DNA from: an uncultured Spartobacteria bacterium
GTDB lineage: Bacteria; Verrucomicrobiota; Verrucomicrobiia; Chthoniobacterales; Chthoniobacteraceae
Length of the DNA stretch: 38,512 bases
Assembly: GCA_903919125.1 (NCBI GenBank)
Contig: CAIXGS010000049.1
Coordinates: 1-38,512 of the forward strand
Reading direction: 5' to 3'
In this document: positions 1 through 7,923 of the stretch, piece after piece
How the letters are laid out: each line of letters starts with the position of its first letter
How positions within the stretch are numbered: the stretch's first letter is position 1
Translations under genes and position numbers: made by a program
The notes under the pieces: model-generated
Databases searched by the model: none
The model's input: the letters and a program-made list of their open reading frames with translations, nothing else
Told to the model about the DNA's origin: nothing

Positions 1-10
1 CATCGTTGGG

Positions 11-376
11 TTCCGCCCCTTCAGGGCGGGAATCATTATGCCGATGGAATCCAGGGCGTTGCCCTGGGCTATCGCAGATCGCCCCATTGGGGCTTCACCG
101 GATACGTTGCTCGTTTGGGGCGTTGCCCTGGGCAATCGCATTTCGCCCCGTTGGGACGATGGCTTTGCGTCTCGTTGGGACGATGGCTTTGCGTCCAATT
201 GGTGCGGTGGTTTTGCGTCGCGTTGCGGCGATGGCTTTGCGTCCAATTGGGACGATGGCTTTGCGTCGCGTTGCGGCGATGAACCATGATTCCCCAGCCC
301 CAACGGGGCATCCTGTGAAAGCCCGGGGCAACGCCCTGGGAATGTCCCCCCACATATTTCCAAGCCCTGAAAGGGC
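11..376. repeat. REP-like palindromic cluster upstream of Y1 transposase
   Basis: GC-rich palindromes fill this stretch. A unit at 51-93 contains CCAGGGC-GTT-GCCCTGG (51-67) followed by GCCCC-ATT-GGGGC (81-93). A second direct copy, diverged, is at 115-157, exactly 64 bp away. An inverted copy is at 297-340, where GCCCC-AAC-GGGGC comes first and the GGCAACGCCCTGGG arm second. Further hairpins are at 11-31 (CCGCCC-CTTCA-GGGCGG) and 364-376 (GCCCT-GAA-AGGGC); the latter ends 8 nt before the transposase start codon. Paired inverted palindromes next to a single-strand (HUH) transposase are the hallmark of REP/RAYT arrangements. That the transposase acts on these repeats is inference. The longer open frames through this region are products of the repeat, not convincing genes. 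Confidence 0.7.
149..280. repeat. 24-bp tandem repeat, about 5.5 copies
   Basis: Units start at 149, 173, 197, 221, 245 and 269, with exact 24-bp spacing and no indels. The core of each unit is GGACGATGGCTTTGCGTC or a close variant. From 173 on there is a 48-bp higher-order period, because units beginning CGTTG alternate with units beginning AATTGG. Within a unit, GACG and CGTC can pair around ATGGCTTTG; in unit 2 the stem extends to TTGG/CCAA with one bulge. Since 24 is divisible by 3, several reading frames stay open, which explains spurious small ORFs here. It is embedded between the direct and inverted REP-like units. Function unknown. Confidence 0.85.
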
Positions 377-384
377 GTAACCGT

Positions 385-837
385 ATGCCGCAATCGCTCG
401 CCCAAATCCTTGTGCATCTGGTCTTCTCGACGAAGAACCGGGAGGCTTTGTTGGCCGATGATATCCGCGATGAACTCCACGCTTATATTGGCGGCATCGT
501 GGAGAATCAAAAAGGCATTCTGCTCAAAACGGGCTCGGTGTCCGATCATATCCACCTGCTCATTGCCCACCCAAGAACCTGTGCGCCATCAGAGTTGGTG
601 CAAGAGATCAAGACAGGCTCGTCGAAATGGCTGAAAACAAAGTCAGCTCACTATGCTCAGTTTTACTGGCAAGGCGGATACGGCATTTTCTCGGTCAGCC
701 CATCGCATCGCCCGGCGCTGGAAAATTACATTGGAAATCAGGCAGAGCATCACCGGGAGGTGACGTTTCAGGAGGAATACCGGCACTTGCTGCAAAAATA
801 CGGCATCGAATACGACGAAGGATATGTGTGGGATTGA
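385..837 (+). CDS. IS200/RAYT-type Y1 (HUH) transposase
   Basis: A 150-residue single-domain protein of the Y1_Tnp family, which cuts and rejoins single-stranded DNA through a tyrosine. The sequence begins with the typical IS200-like QILVHLVFSTKNRE. It has the metal-binding HUH motif H55-I-H57 in SDHIHLLI, the WQGGYGIFSVS segment around residues 95-104, and the predicted catalytic Tyr115 followed by Gln119 in NYIGNQAEHH. The length is normal for the family and the frame is intact, so it may be active. It stands alone without a TnpB partner, directly downstream of REP-like palindromes; a hairpin ends 8 nt before the ATG and could hamper translation. It could be a domesticated RAYT that mobilises the REPs or a plain IS200-like insertion; the sequence alone does not decide. 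Confidence 0.88.
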   Translation: MPQSLAQILVHLVFSTKNREALLADDIRDELHAYIGGIVENQKGILLKTGSVSDHIHLLIAHPRTCAPSELVQEIKTGSSKWLKTKSAHYAQFYWQGGYGIFSVSPSHRPALENYIGNQAEHHREVTFQEEYRHLLQKYGIEYDEGYVWD

Positions 838-893
838 TACAACATGGACATTCGACAGGCAATAATCGGAAAGCAGACGCTGCCTTGACCTTA

Positions 894-922
894 TTGCAAA
901 TTCATTATGCAAATCGTATGAT
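894..922 (+). promoter_or_regulatory. Candidate sigma-70 promoter for hsdR
   Basis: TTGCAA (894-899) and TATGAT (917-922) are separated by 17 bp. The -10 box matches the consensus at 5 of 6 positions and the -35 box at 4 of 6. The site lies 113 bp before the hsdR ATG in the 198-bp gap after the transposase, where no gene is apparent. Prediction by inspection only. Confidence 0.4.
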
Positions 923-1035
923 GATCGGTCTGTGCAGGCAGTATGGTTGGTCAAGTTTAACCCAAAGCAGCCCTCGAAAAACACTCAATCGGCGGTCTGT
1001 TTTCGGTCTCACTCCCTCCTTAGATACAAAACGTC

Positions 1036-4000
1036 ATGAGCCTCACCGAATCCATCGTTGAAGCAGCCTCACTCGAATGGTTCGGGGAGCTGGGGTACGC
1101 CCTCACCCCGGCCCTCTCCCAAGATGAGAGGGAGTCGTTTGGAGACGTGGTCCTGTTGGGACGTTTGCGGTCGGCGATTCGTCGGTTGAACACAGCGATT
1201 CCAGAAGAAGCGCGGGAAGACGCACTCCGGAAAGTGCTCCGCGTGGCGACGCCTTCTTTGATCCAAACGAACCGGACTTTCCACCGGATGCTCCGGAATG
1301 GCGTGGATGTGGAATACCCGAGGCCGGATGGTTCGATTAAAGGCGACAAGGTGCGGTTGGTGGATTTTGCGGAGGTGAACGGGAACGATTGGCTGGCGGT
1401 GAACCAGTTCACGGTTGTGGAAAACCAGCACAACCGCAGGCCGGACGTCGTCGTTTTCGTGAACGGACTTCCGTTGGCACTCATCGAACTCAAGAACGCG
1501 GCCGACGAAGACGCCACAATCTGGAGCGCGTATTCGCAGCTTCAGACTTACAAAGCCGAGGTACCTTCCCTCCTCGCGTACAACGCGGCACTGGTGGTTT
1601 CGGACGGTTTGGAAGCACGGATCGGTTCGCTGACGGCGAATCAAGAGTGGTTCAAGGTTTGGCGTACAGTGGACGGCGTAAGTGACTCGCCCAAAACGGC
1701 GTTGGAGCTGGAGGTGCTGGTGCGTGGTGTGTTTGAGCGGCAGCGGTTCCTGGATCTGCTCCAGCATTTTATCGTTTTTGAAGAAGACCCGGATTCGGGG
1801 GCGATTCACAAGATCATCGCGGGTTATCACCAATTCCACGCAGTGAACGCTGCGGTTGAAGAAACGGTTCGGGCCAGCGGGCTGACCGAAACGGGCGTTT
1901 ACGACGAACAAGGCACGTATTGGGCGGGGCGAATGCACGGCGGAAAAGCGGGAGATCGACGGGCGGGAGTTGTCTGGCACACACAAGGAAGCGGGAAGAG
2001 TTTCACGATGTTGTTCTTTGCGGCTCGGGTCATTCGGGAAAGCGCGATGAAGAACCCAACGCTCGTTGTGTTGACCGACCGAAACGATCTTGATGACCAG
2101 CTTTTCGGGCAGTTCCAGCGGTGCAGCGATATTCTCGGACAAACTCCTGTGCAGGCTCCGAACCGCGACAAACTCCGCGAGCTTCTAGCCGTCGCAAGCG
2201 GCGGGGTTGTTTTTACAACCATCCAGAAGTTCCTTCCCGAAAAGGGAGCGGCTATGCCCGCACTGAGCGATCGGCGAAACATCATTGTGATCGCGGATGA
2301 AGCACACCGTTCCCAATACGACCTGATCGACGGACTTGCCCGGCACATGCGCGACGCGTTACCCAATGCCTCGTTTATTGGGTTTACGGGCACCCCGATT
2401 GAAAAGACCGACGCCAACACACGGGCGGTTTTCGGGGATTATATTTCGATTTACGACATCCAGCGAGCGGTTGCCGATAAGGCGACGGTGCCAATTTATT
2501 ACGAAAGCCGGATTGCGAAGCTGGGCTTAAACGCGAGCGAATTGCCGAAACTGGACGCCGAGTTTGAGGAAATCACAGAGGGCGAAGAGCAAACGAAGAA
2601 GGAGAAGCTCAAAACGAAATGGGCGACCTTGGAGGCGTTGGTGGGTGATCCCAAACGGATCGCGCTGATTGCGGCCGATTTGGTGAACCATTTTGAAAAA
2701 CGCGTCGAAGCGTTGGACGGCAAAGCGATGATGGTCTGTATGAGCCGCCGGATTTGCGTGGATTTGCACGAGGCGCTTATCAAGTTTCGTCCGGAATGGG
2801 CCAGCGCGAAGGACGACGATTCTGAAGCGGAAAAGGACCGTAATTGTGTGGCGAAAGTCATCATGACGGGCAGCGCCGAAGACGGCCCGGATTGGCAACC
2901 GCACATTCGTAACAAAGAAAAGCGCCGTAAGTTGGCGAACCGTTTTAAGGACAGCAAAGATCCGTTTCGTATCGTGATTGTGCGCGATATGTGGCTGACC
3001 GGTTTTGACGCGCCGTGTCTTCACACGATGTACGCTGACAAACCGATGCAGGGTCACGGGCTCATGCAGGCGATTGCGCGCGTGAACCGGGTCTTTCGGG
3101 ATAAACCGGGCGGGTTGGTGGTCGATTACCTCGGGCTCGCGGATCAACTCAAACACGCGCTCGCCAATTACACAGAGAGCGGCGGGAAAGGTGCACCGAC
3201 TTACGACACCAAACAGGCGATTGCCGTGATGTTGGAGAAACACGGAGTCGCGTGTGACATCCTGCACGGGTTCAACTGGGACAAGTGGACGACGGGAACA
3301 CCCACCCAACGACTTGGGCTGATTCCGGCCGGACAGCAACACATTTTGGAACAGGAAGACGGCAAGAAACGCTGGCTTCAGGTGGTCATGGAACTCTCCC
3401 GTGCGTTCGCCTTGTGCGCCGCCAGTGACGAAGCCACGGAGATTCGCGATGACGTGAGTTTCTTCCAGACGCTGCAAGCCGCGTTGAACAAACAGAGCGG
3501 TGAACGTCAGAAGTCTCCGGAGCAAATCGACGCAGCTGTGCGCCAACTGGTTTCCCGAGCGATCACGACTCACGGCGAGGTGATTGACGTGTTTAGCGCG
3601 GCGGGATTGGCGAAGCCGGACATTGGGATTTTGAGCGAACAGTTCCTTGCCGAAGTGCGCGGGCTCAAACACAAAAATGTCGCTGCCGAGTTGCTGGAGA
3701 AACTGTTGAAAGACGAACTCAAAGTGCGGGCGAAGAAGAACCTCGTGCAGAGTCAGGTGTTCTCCGAGAAGCTGAAAAAGACGTTGAATGCTTACCATAA
3801 CCGCGCCATTTCCACGATGCAGGTGTTGGAGGAGTTGATCAAACTTGCGAAAGAGATGGATGCCGCGACAAAACGAGGCGTGGACCTTGGACTCACCGAT
3901 GACGAGGTGGCTTTCTATGACGCGCTTGCCTCGAACGAATCGGCGGTGATTGCGATGGGCGACGATAAACTGCGAGTAATCGCGGCGGAGTTAATCACGC

Positions 4001-4173
4001 AGGTCCGGAAGAGCGTGACCATCGACTGGACTGTGCGTGAAGGGGCACGGGCGAAGATCCGGGTGATGGTGAAGCGGATTCTGAACAAGTACGGTTACCC
4101 GCCGGATTTGCAGGACGAAGCGGTCAAGACGGTGCTCCAGCAAGCGGAGTTGCTGTGTCAGGAATGGGCGTGA
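1036..4173 (+). CDS. hsdR: Type I restriction enzyme, R (translocase/nuclease) subunit
   Basis: 1045 residues, the normal size for HsdR, the subunit that translocates DNA with ATP and cleaves it in complex with HsdM and HsdS. The N-terminal nuclease core shows D137 in [10 protein letters not shown] followed by E151-L-K153 in LIELKNA, a PD-(D/E)xK pattern. The helicase part has Walker A HTQGSGKS (about 315-322), the DEAH box 421-424, motif III FTGTP (about 452) and motif [11 protein letters not shown] (about 676-684), then the C-terminal helical region. No hsdM or hsdS is visible: downstream lie unrelated convergent genes and upstream the repeats and transposase, so the partners are either left of the window or lost. 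Residues about 21-33 ([13 protein letters not shown]) are encoded by a REP-like palindrome that replaces the usual family sequence there. The frame is otherwise intact. Confidence 0.95.
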   Translation: MSLTESIVEAASLEWFGELGYALTPALSQDERESFGDVVLLGRLRSAIRRLNTAIPEEAREDALRKVLRVATPSLIQTNRTFHRMLRNGVDVEYPRPDGSIKGDKVRLVDFAEVNGNDWLAVNQFTVVENQHNRRPDVVVFVNGLPLALIELKNAADEDATIWSAYSQLQTYKAEVPSLLAYNAALVVSDGLEARIGSLTANQEWFKVWRTVDGVSDSPKTALELEVLVRGVFERQRFLDLLQHFIVFEEDPDSGAIHKIIAGYHQFHAVNAAVEETVRASGLTETGVYDEQGTYWAGRMHGGKAGDRRAGVVWHTQGSGKSFTMLFFAARVIRESAMKNPTLVVLTDRNDLDDQLFGQFQRCSDILGQTPVQAPNRDKLRELLAVASGGVVFTTIQKFLPEKGAAMPALSDRRNIIVIADEAHRSQYDLIDGLARHMRDALPNASFIGFTGTPIEKTDANTRAVFGDYISIYDIQRAVADKATVPIYYESRIAKLGLNASELPKLDAEFEEITEGEEQTKKEKLKTKWATLEALVGDPKRIALIAADLVNHFEKRVEALDGKAMMVCMSRRICVDLHEALIKFRPEWASAKDDDSEAEKDRNCVAKVIMTGSAEDGPDWQPHIRNKEKRRKLANRFKDSKDPFRIVIVRDMWLTGFDAPCLHTMYADKPMQGHGLMQAIARVNRVFRDKPGGLVVDYLGLADQLKHALANYTESGGKGAPTYDTKQAIAVMLEKHGVACDILHGFNWDKWTTGTPTQRLGLIPAGQQHILEQEDGKKRWLQVVMELSRAFALCAASDEATEIRDDVSFFQTLQAALNKQSGERQKSPEQIDAAVRQLVSRAITTHGEVIDVFSAAGLAKPDIGILSEQFLAEVRGLKHKNVAAELLEKLLKDELKVRAKKNLVQSQVFSEKLKKTLNAYHNRAISTMQVLEELIKLAKEMDAATKRGVDLGLTDDEVAFYDALASNESAVIAMGDDKLRVIAAELITQVRKSVTIDWTVREGARAKIRVMVKRILNKYGYPPDLQDEAVKTVLQQAELLCQEWA
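1101..1134 (+). repeat. REP-like palindrome inside the hsdR coding region
   Basis: A CCTCACCCCGGCCCTCTC arm is followed by 7 nt and GAGAGGGAG. CCCTCTC (1112-1118) pairs perfectly with GAGAGGG (1126-1132). It encodes [12 protein letters not shown] in frame. This sequence type, translated as LTPALSQ(R/D)ERE, recurs in many bacterial genomes as a dispersed element. In HsdR the equivalent segment normally reads roughly as a GPD-I-AP stretch, so I infer insertion or conversion by the repeat without loss of frame. Confidence 0.65.
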
Positions 4174-4277
4174 TTGGGGATGGAGTTTGTTCCGGAAGGG
4201 AAGGCGGTGGGCTGGTTACTGAACGCGATTTGTCTCCCAATGATTTTCAAACCACTGACATCCTCACGCCTGAATGG

Positions 4278-6392
4278 TCATTCTTTGAGCAACCAACTCA
4301 CGGCCGACGCCTGTTTGATTGCGCCCTCGCTGCGCCCTTCCAGTACCGTCGGCAATTGGCCAACTAAAGTCTCTGGAACCTCGCCCGCGAGCCAGAGCGG
4401 AAGAGACGCATTCAGCGCGACCATCCCCGGAATATCCAAATATTTTGCACCTCCCGGCAGGAATGACGCATCCCGATAATCCAGCAGCTTTCCAAATCGA
4501 AATCCTTTTGTGTCAGCAGCCGCGCGCGCAACCGAGGATCCAGCGATGCACCGCGCTGCCAAAGTGATGGGACCGGCCGTATTCCATCCGACAACAGAGA
4601 CGGTTGTGGGATTCGCGTGAGAACCGACTTTAGCGGCTTGAACGAATTTCACCAACGTGAGGACGTCGTGCGTGCGCTGAGCAAAAAGCGAGTGGTTGTA
4701 ACCAAACGTATAGGAAGGGACCTGACGTTTGCTGTTAACCGTTCGAGTCGGCTCGGAAACGCCTGAAGTCTGGAGCAACAAGTCTGCTCCAATCACCGTG
4801 ATCCCCTGCTCAACCAATCGGCGCACTTCCTTATTTAGCGAACCGCCCGCCCCAAATAAGGCCGCTTTCCCAGTGTCATCCAGCCAGATCACAGCTCGGC
4901 CACCTTGTTTCTTGGGGTATAGAAACGTCACGGCAATTTCCTCCTTGAAGGTCCGATTCGTCACGAGCCCCGACATTTCCAAGTATTCCCCGCGATCCAG
5001 CTTCGCAGAGGGCTCCCAGGCCACGTCTCCAACTTCGGCAAACGTACGTCCAATGAGCGTTTCCACGGCCGGCCGAATCACGCGCTCCCGACCATCACTC
5101 GTCGCCACGCAATTCTTGAGCTGCGTTTCAGCGTCGGTGTTGAACCATTTAAGGAGGCTCCGCTCAAAGTCAGGATCCGCCGCTTTAGGCGCTGGATGTT
5201 GCTTGTCCCAAACGGTTAGCTCCTCACGGGAAAGCGGTTGATAGTCGCGCTCGATGACTGGAGAACTTTGGCCAAGCTGAAAATGCTTGTTCAAAAACGT
5301 GTAAAACGCGGACCGCGTGACCGCATTGTAGTTATGGGGGAAATGCTCGCCTCTCTCCAAAAAGACGTTGTCTTTTTTGCCGTAGAGACCGTAAAGCGCC
5401 TGTAATTCAGGGAAACCTTTACTCGCCATTTCCTTGGTCCAATCGTTCGCAGTATTCATCCCCTGCGGCCTCGGAGCACATAACGCGGCAAACTCAACGT
5501 TCCCCGTATTGAGCCGCAGCAGGCTCGCATTCTCACAAGAACAACCTCCCTGCATCGCGGTGCTCACCATGACAACGGGAAAGGAAAGCTTAATGCGATC
5601 GTCTATCGCGGCCAACATCATGGTTTGAGTGCCGCCGCCGCTAGACCCCGTGACCGCGGTGCGCGCGGGATCAACTTCGGGCAGGCTCAATAAAAAATCC
5701 AACCCCCGCACTGCGTTCCAAGTGTGAAGCCCCATCACACTTTGCAAATGAGCCTCAGCCTGCGGACTAAACAGTCCCCAGTCGGCCACGGCGTTCATTT
5801 CCGGGCGTTGAGTGGCGAACCCATGAATGACGTCTCGCGAGAACTGGAGCGCGTCTGAGTCGCTCAACATATCCCATTGCCAAACCACGCATCCCATCCG
5901 AGCCAACTGGACGCACATCGATTGAAACCGGCTCTTACCGCCACTTGCAAACCGCTCCGCACCGGAAGCGATCTCAACCCTAAGCTTGTCCTCCGGCTGC
6001 GAAGAAAGCCTCGCATCGGTCCAATGCCCGTGCGCGAACATAATTCCAGGAACCTTCCCTTGGACATTTTTCGGCCGATAAAGATTCCCTGTGACGAATA
6101 AGCCGGGCGCGCTCTGAAAATACACTTTTTCAACAGTGTAATCTTCACACTCCACTTTGCCGTGAATCACCGCATTCAGTGGAGTTTTTGTCGGCATCGG
6201 CCATAGACCTTGCGAAACAAGAATCCGCCTCTGGACCTCGGCTTTGCGACTCTCCCAACTCTTCAAATCAGACGGGGGCGTAAACGGGAAATATCCATTG
6301 AGATCCTTGAGAGCCTCAAGCCGGATGTCTGCGGCTAAGCCTGCGGCTGCAAAGGATAGAAAGGTAGAAAGGAAAAAGAGGGGGGATTTCAT
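4278..6392 (-). CDS. Secreted two-domain alpha/beta hydrolase (acetyl xylan esterase-like)
   Basis: 704 residues from the ATG at 6392, chosen because it gives an immediate signal peptide (MKSPLFFLSTFLSFAAAGLA); an in-frame ATG at 6440 would put 16 polar residues in front. The first half is an alpha/beta hydrolase resembling the acetyl xylan esterase/dienelactone hydrolase group: oxyanion segment GIMFAHGHWTD, nucleophile elbow TGSSGGGTQT and a late candidate catalytic His in ERGEHFPHNYN. The second half has the fold hallmarks of another hydrolase (AVIWLDDTGKAA, VSVVGWNTAGP), but its nucleophile position carries Asn instead of Ser, so it is probably inactive. Substrate unknown; deacetylation of plant or algal polysaccharide is a reasonable guess. 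It is convergent with hsdR and monocistronic as far as visible. Confidence 0.75.
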   Translation of the reverse strand: MKSPLFFLSTFLSFAAAGLAADIRLEALKDLNGYFPFTPPSDLKSWESRKAEVQRRILVSQGLWPMPTKTPLNAVIHGKVECEDYTVEKVYFQSAPGLFVTGNLYRPKNVQGKVPGIMFAHGHWTDARLSSQPEDKLRVEIASGAERFASGGKSRFQSMCVQLARMGCVVWQWDMLSDSDALQFSRDVIHGFATQRPEMNAVADWGLFSPQAEAHLQSVMGLHTWNAVRGLDFLLSLPEVDPARTAVTGSSGGGTQTMMLAAIDDRIKLSFPVVMVSTAMQGGCSCENASLLRLNTGNVEFAALCAPRPQGMNTANDWTKEMASKGFPELQALYGLYGKKDNVFLERGEHFPHNYNAVTRSAFYTFLNKHFQLGQSSPVIERDYQPLSREELTVWDKQHPAPKAADPDFERSLLKWFNTDAETQLKNCVATSDGRERVIRPAVETLIGRTFAEVGDVAWEPSAKLDRGEYLEMSGLVTNRTFKEEIAVTFLYPKKQGGRAVIWLDDTGKAALFGAGGSLNKEVRRLVEQGITVIGADLLLQTSGVSEPTRTVNSKRQVPSYTFGYNHSLFAQRTHDVLTLVKFVQAAKVGSHANPTTVSVVGWNTAGPITLAARCIAGSSVARAAADTKGFRFGKLLDYRDASFLPGGAKYLDIPGMVALNASLPLWLAGEVPETLVGQLPTVLEGRSEGAIKQASAVSWLLKE

Positions 6393-6563
6393 CTGGGAGG
6401 AGGAACCTACACAGCTGAATCCCGTGTAGCTTCGGTCCATAATTACCTTACGAACGCACCAAAAACAGGCTCAAATTTATGAACTTAGTGGACGACGCCT
6501 TTCGTGCTGCTTCCCGCTAAGCAACGGACAACCCTGTGTCTTTGCGATGCGGAGCGCTGAAGT

Positions 6564-7835
6564 TTAAGGCTGCTTTGCCGGAACCGCGTTTTCCTGCTGC
6601 ATTCCCGGCAGACGCGATGCAACCCAAAGCGCCATAAAGATCAACCCCAGTCCAGACGCTAGGAAAACCGCCCAATAACCGGGGATCGCCTTACCCGAAG
6701 ACTCAGCGGTTCCGAAAAACAAACCTAGAGCTCCCCCACCCTGAACCCCCAGTGACTGGCCAAGGAAAAAGAAGAAAGCGAAAAGAGACACCGCCGTTCC
6801 CCTAGCCTTCACCGCAAGCTCAGTGGCCTTGGTTTGCAAGGTGCTGTGGATGGAGTTAAATCCAAATCCCAGCAAGAGCATGGCAGGAATAATCGGCCAC
6901 CAGGCTTTCAAAACTGACAAGGAAGAGGCTAACACAAATCCGCAAGTCAAAAGCGTTCCTCCCAGCAACGCCATCTGAGGCTGTTTCAAGCTCTTGAGGA
7001 TGCGTTTTGCGCCCAAACTGTAAGCCAACCCTCCAATCCCGTAAAAGCTGATCAGAAAACCCGCGTGCAGAATTTTCATCTCGAATTGATCCTGAAGAAA
7101 ACTGCTGACGTAAACCAAGCCTCCAAACAAAAAGAGCCCCTCCAGAAAGATTGCGGGGTACACAATACGCGAGTTTGGGTTACTCAGGACCAACCCGTAA
7201 GATTGCAGGGTCGGCGTCGCGGGTTTGCTGGGATCACGCACTGGGCGCTTTTCTTTTTGCGCAGCGCGTAGCAAAGAAATCATCACCAACGTCGAAATTC
7301 CTCCCAAGAGCAGGAAGATATTACGCCAACCAAAATAATCCCCAAATATACCGCCCATCGGCCCACTGAAAACCGTGCCCATCATCAGGGCGCTCATAAA
7401 TTGGCCGAGAGTTGCCTGCCTTTGTTCCGGCGGAAATTTGTCACCAATGTAAGCAATAGAGAGAGGAATAATTGCCGCTGCAAAGATTCCTGTGATGAGT
7501 CGAAGTGCGATCAGCGCGTTCAATCCAATGCTTCCTTCCGGGACAAACGCACAGGCAGCGGTGCCCAACGCAAACAATGAAAACGCAAAGGCCATCACGC
7601 GCACCTTGCCGATGCGATCTCCGAGCGGCCCATAGATCAACTGGCAAAGACCGTAAGGCAGGGCGTAAGCGGAGACTGCGAGAGACGCCTTTGTCAGCGG
7701 CACATTAAAATCCGCTGCGATCGTTTTCATCAGCGGATCAATAACCCGTGCATCCGAGGCGACCATGAATGCAGCGGCGCCGAGGACTAGGAGTGAAACG
7801 CGATTTTCTGAGCTAAGAGAGGGTGATTCGTTCAA
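6564..7835 (-). CDS. MFS efflux transporter (DHA1-like)
   Basis: 423 residues with about 12 hydrophobic segments, the standard architecture of a proton-driven major facilitator pump in the inner membrane. MFS motif A is visible between the second and third helices (YGPLGDRIGKVRV), and an acidic residue sits in the first helix (FMVASDARVIDPL). The start is TTG at 7835: a strong Shine-Dalgarno AAAGGAG (7849-7843) lies 7 nt upstream and no ATG is nearby. It is the third gene after the TetR-like regulator and the UbiB-like gene on the same strand, 88 nt downstream of the latter, so a regulated efflux operon is likely. Its ribosome binding site is inside a stable hairpin, which suggests translational control. 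Substrate cannot be read from the sequence. Confidence 0.88.
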   Translation of the reverse strand: MNESPSLSSENRVSLLVLGAAAFMVASDARVIDPLMKTIAADFNVPLTKASLAVSAYALPYGLCQLIYGPLGDRIGKVRVMAFAFSLFALGTAACAFVPEGSIGLNALIALRLITGIFAAAIIPLSIAYIGDKFPPEQRQATLGQFMSALMMGTVFSGPMGGIFGDYFGWRNIFLLLGGISTLVMISLLRAAQKEKRPVRDPSKPATPTLQSYGLVLSNPNSRIVYPAIFLEGLFLFGGLVYVSSFLQDQFEMKILHAGFLISFYGIGGLAYSLGAKRILKSLKQPQMALLGGTLLTCGFVLASSLSVLKAWWPIIPAMLLLGFGFNSIHSTLQTKATELAVKARGTAVSLFAFFFFLGQSLGVQGGGALGLFFGTAESSGKAIPGYWAVFLASGLGLIFMALWVASRLPGMQQENAVPAKQP

Positions 7836-7838
7836 GGT

Positions 7839-7865
7839 TGACTCCTTTAATTGGGGAAGGAGTCA
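7839..7865 (-). promoter_or_regulatory. Hairpin sequestering the MFS ribosome binding site
   Basis: On the minus strand TGACTCCTT (7865-7857) pairs perfectly over 9 bp with AAGGAGTCA (7847-7839) around a 9-nt loop. The 3' arm contains the Shine-Dalgarno AAGGAG, and the TTG start follows 3 nt after the stem. There is no U-run, so it is not an intrinsic terminator. It most likely masks the ribosome binding site unless opened. Confidence 0.65.
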
Positions 7866-7923
7866 GGTTTCCATAGTGCGGTTCAAAAACCCAGCACAAG
7901 CTCATTGGGTCAGAGCCTGAATT

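Noticed and set aside
149-280. Possible CRISPR array
   Set aside because: Units are contiguous with no unique spacers, so it is a plain tandem repeat.
6-380. Small ORFs across the left-end repeats, with repeated 8-residue units such as DDGFASR/N
   Set aside because: The open frames on both strands follow from a 24-bp period and palindromes; no start signal or homology supports a protein.
4155-4479. Small plus-strand ORFs after hsdR as possible hsdS or hsdM fragments
   Set aside because: They run antisense into the hydrolase gene and show no HsdM or HsdS motifs.
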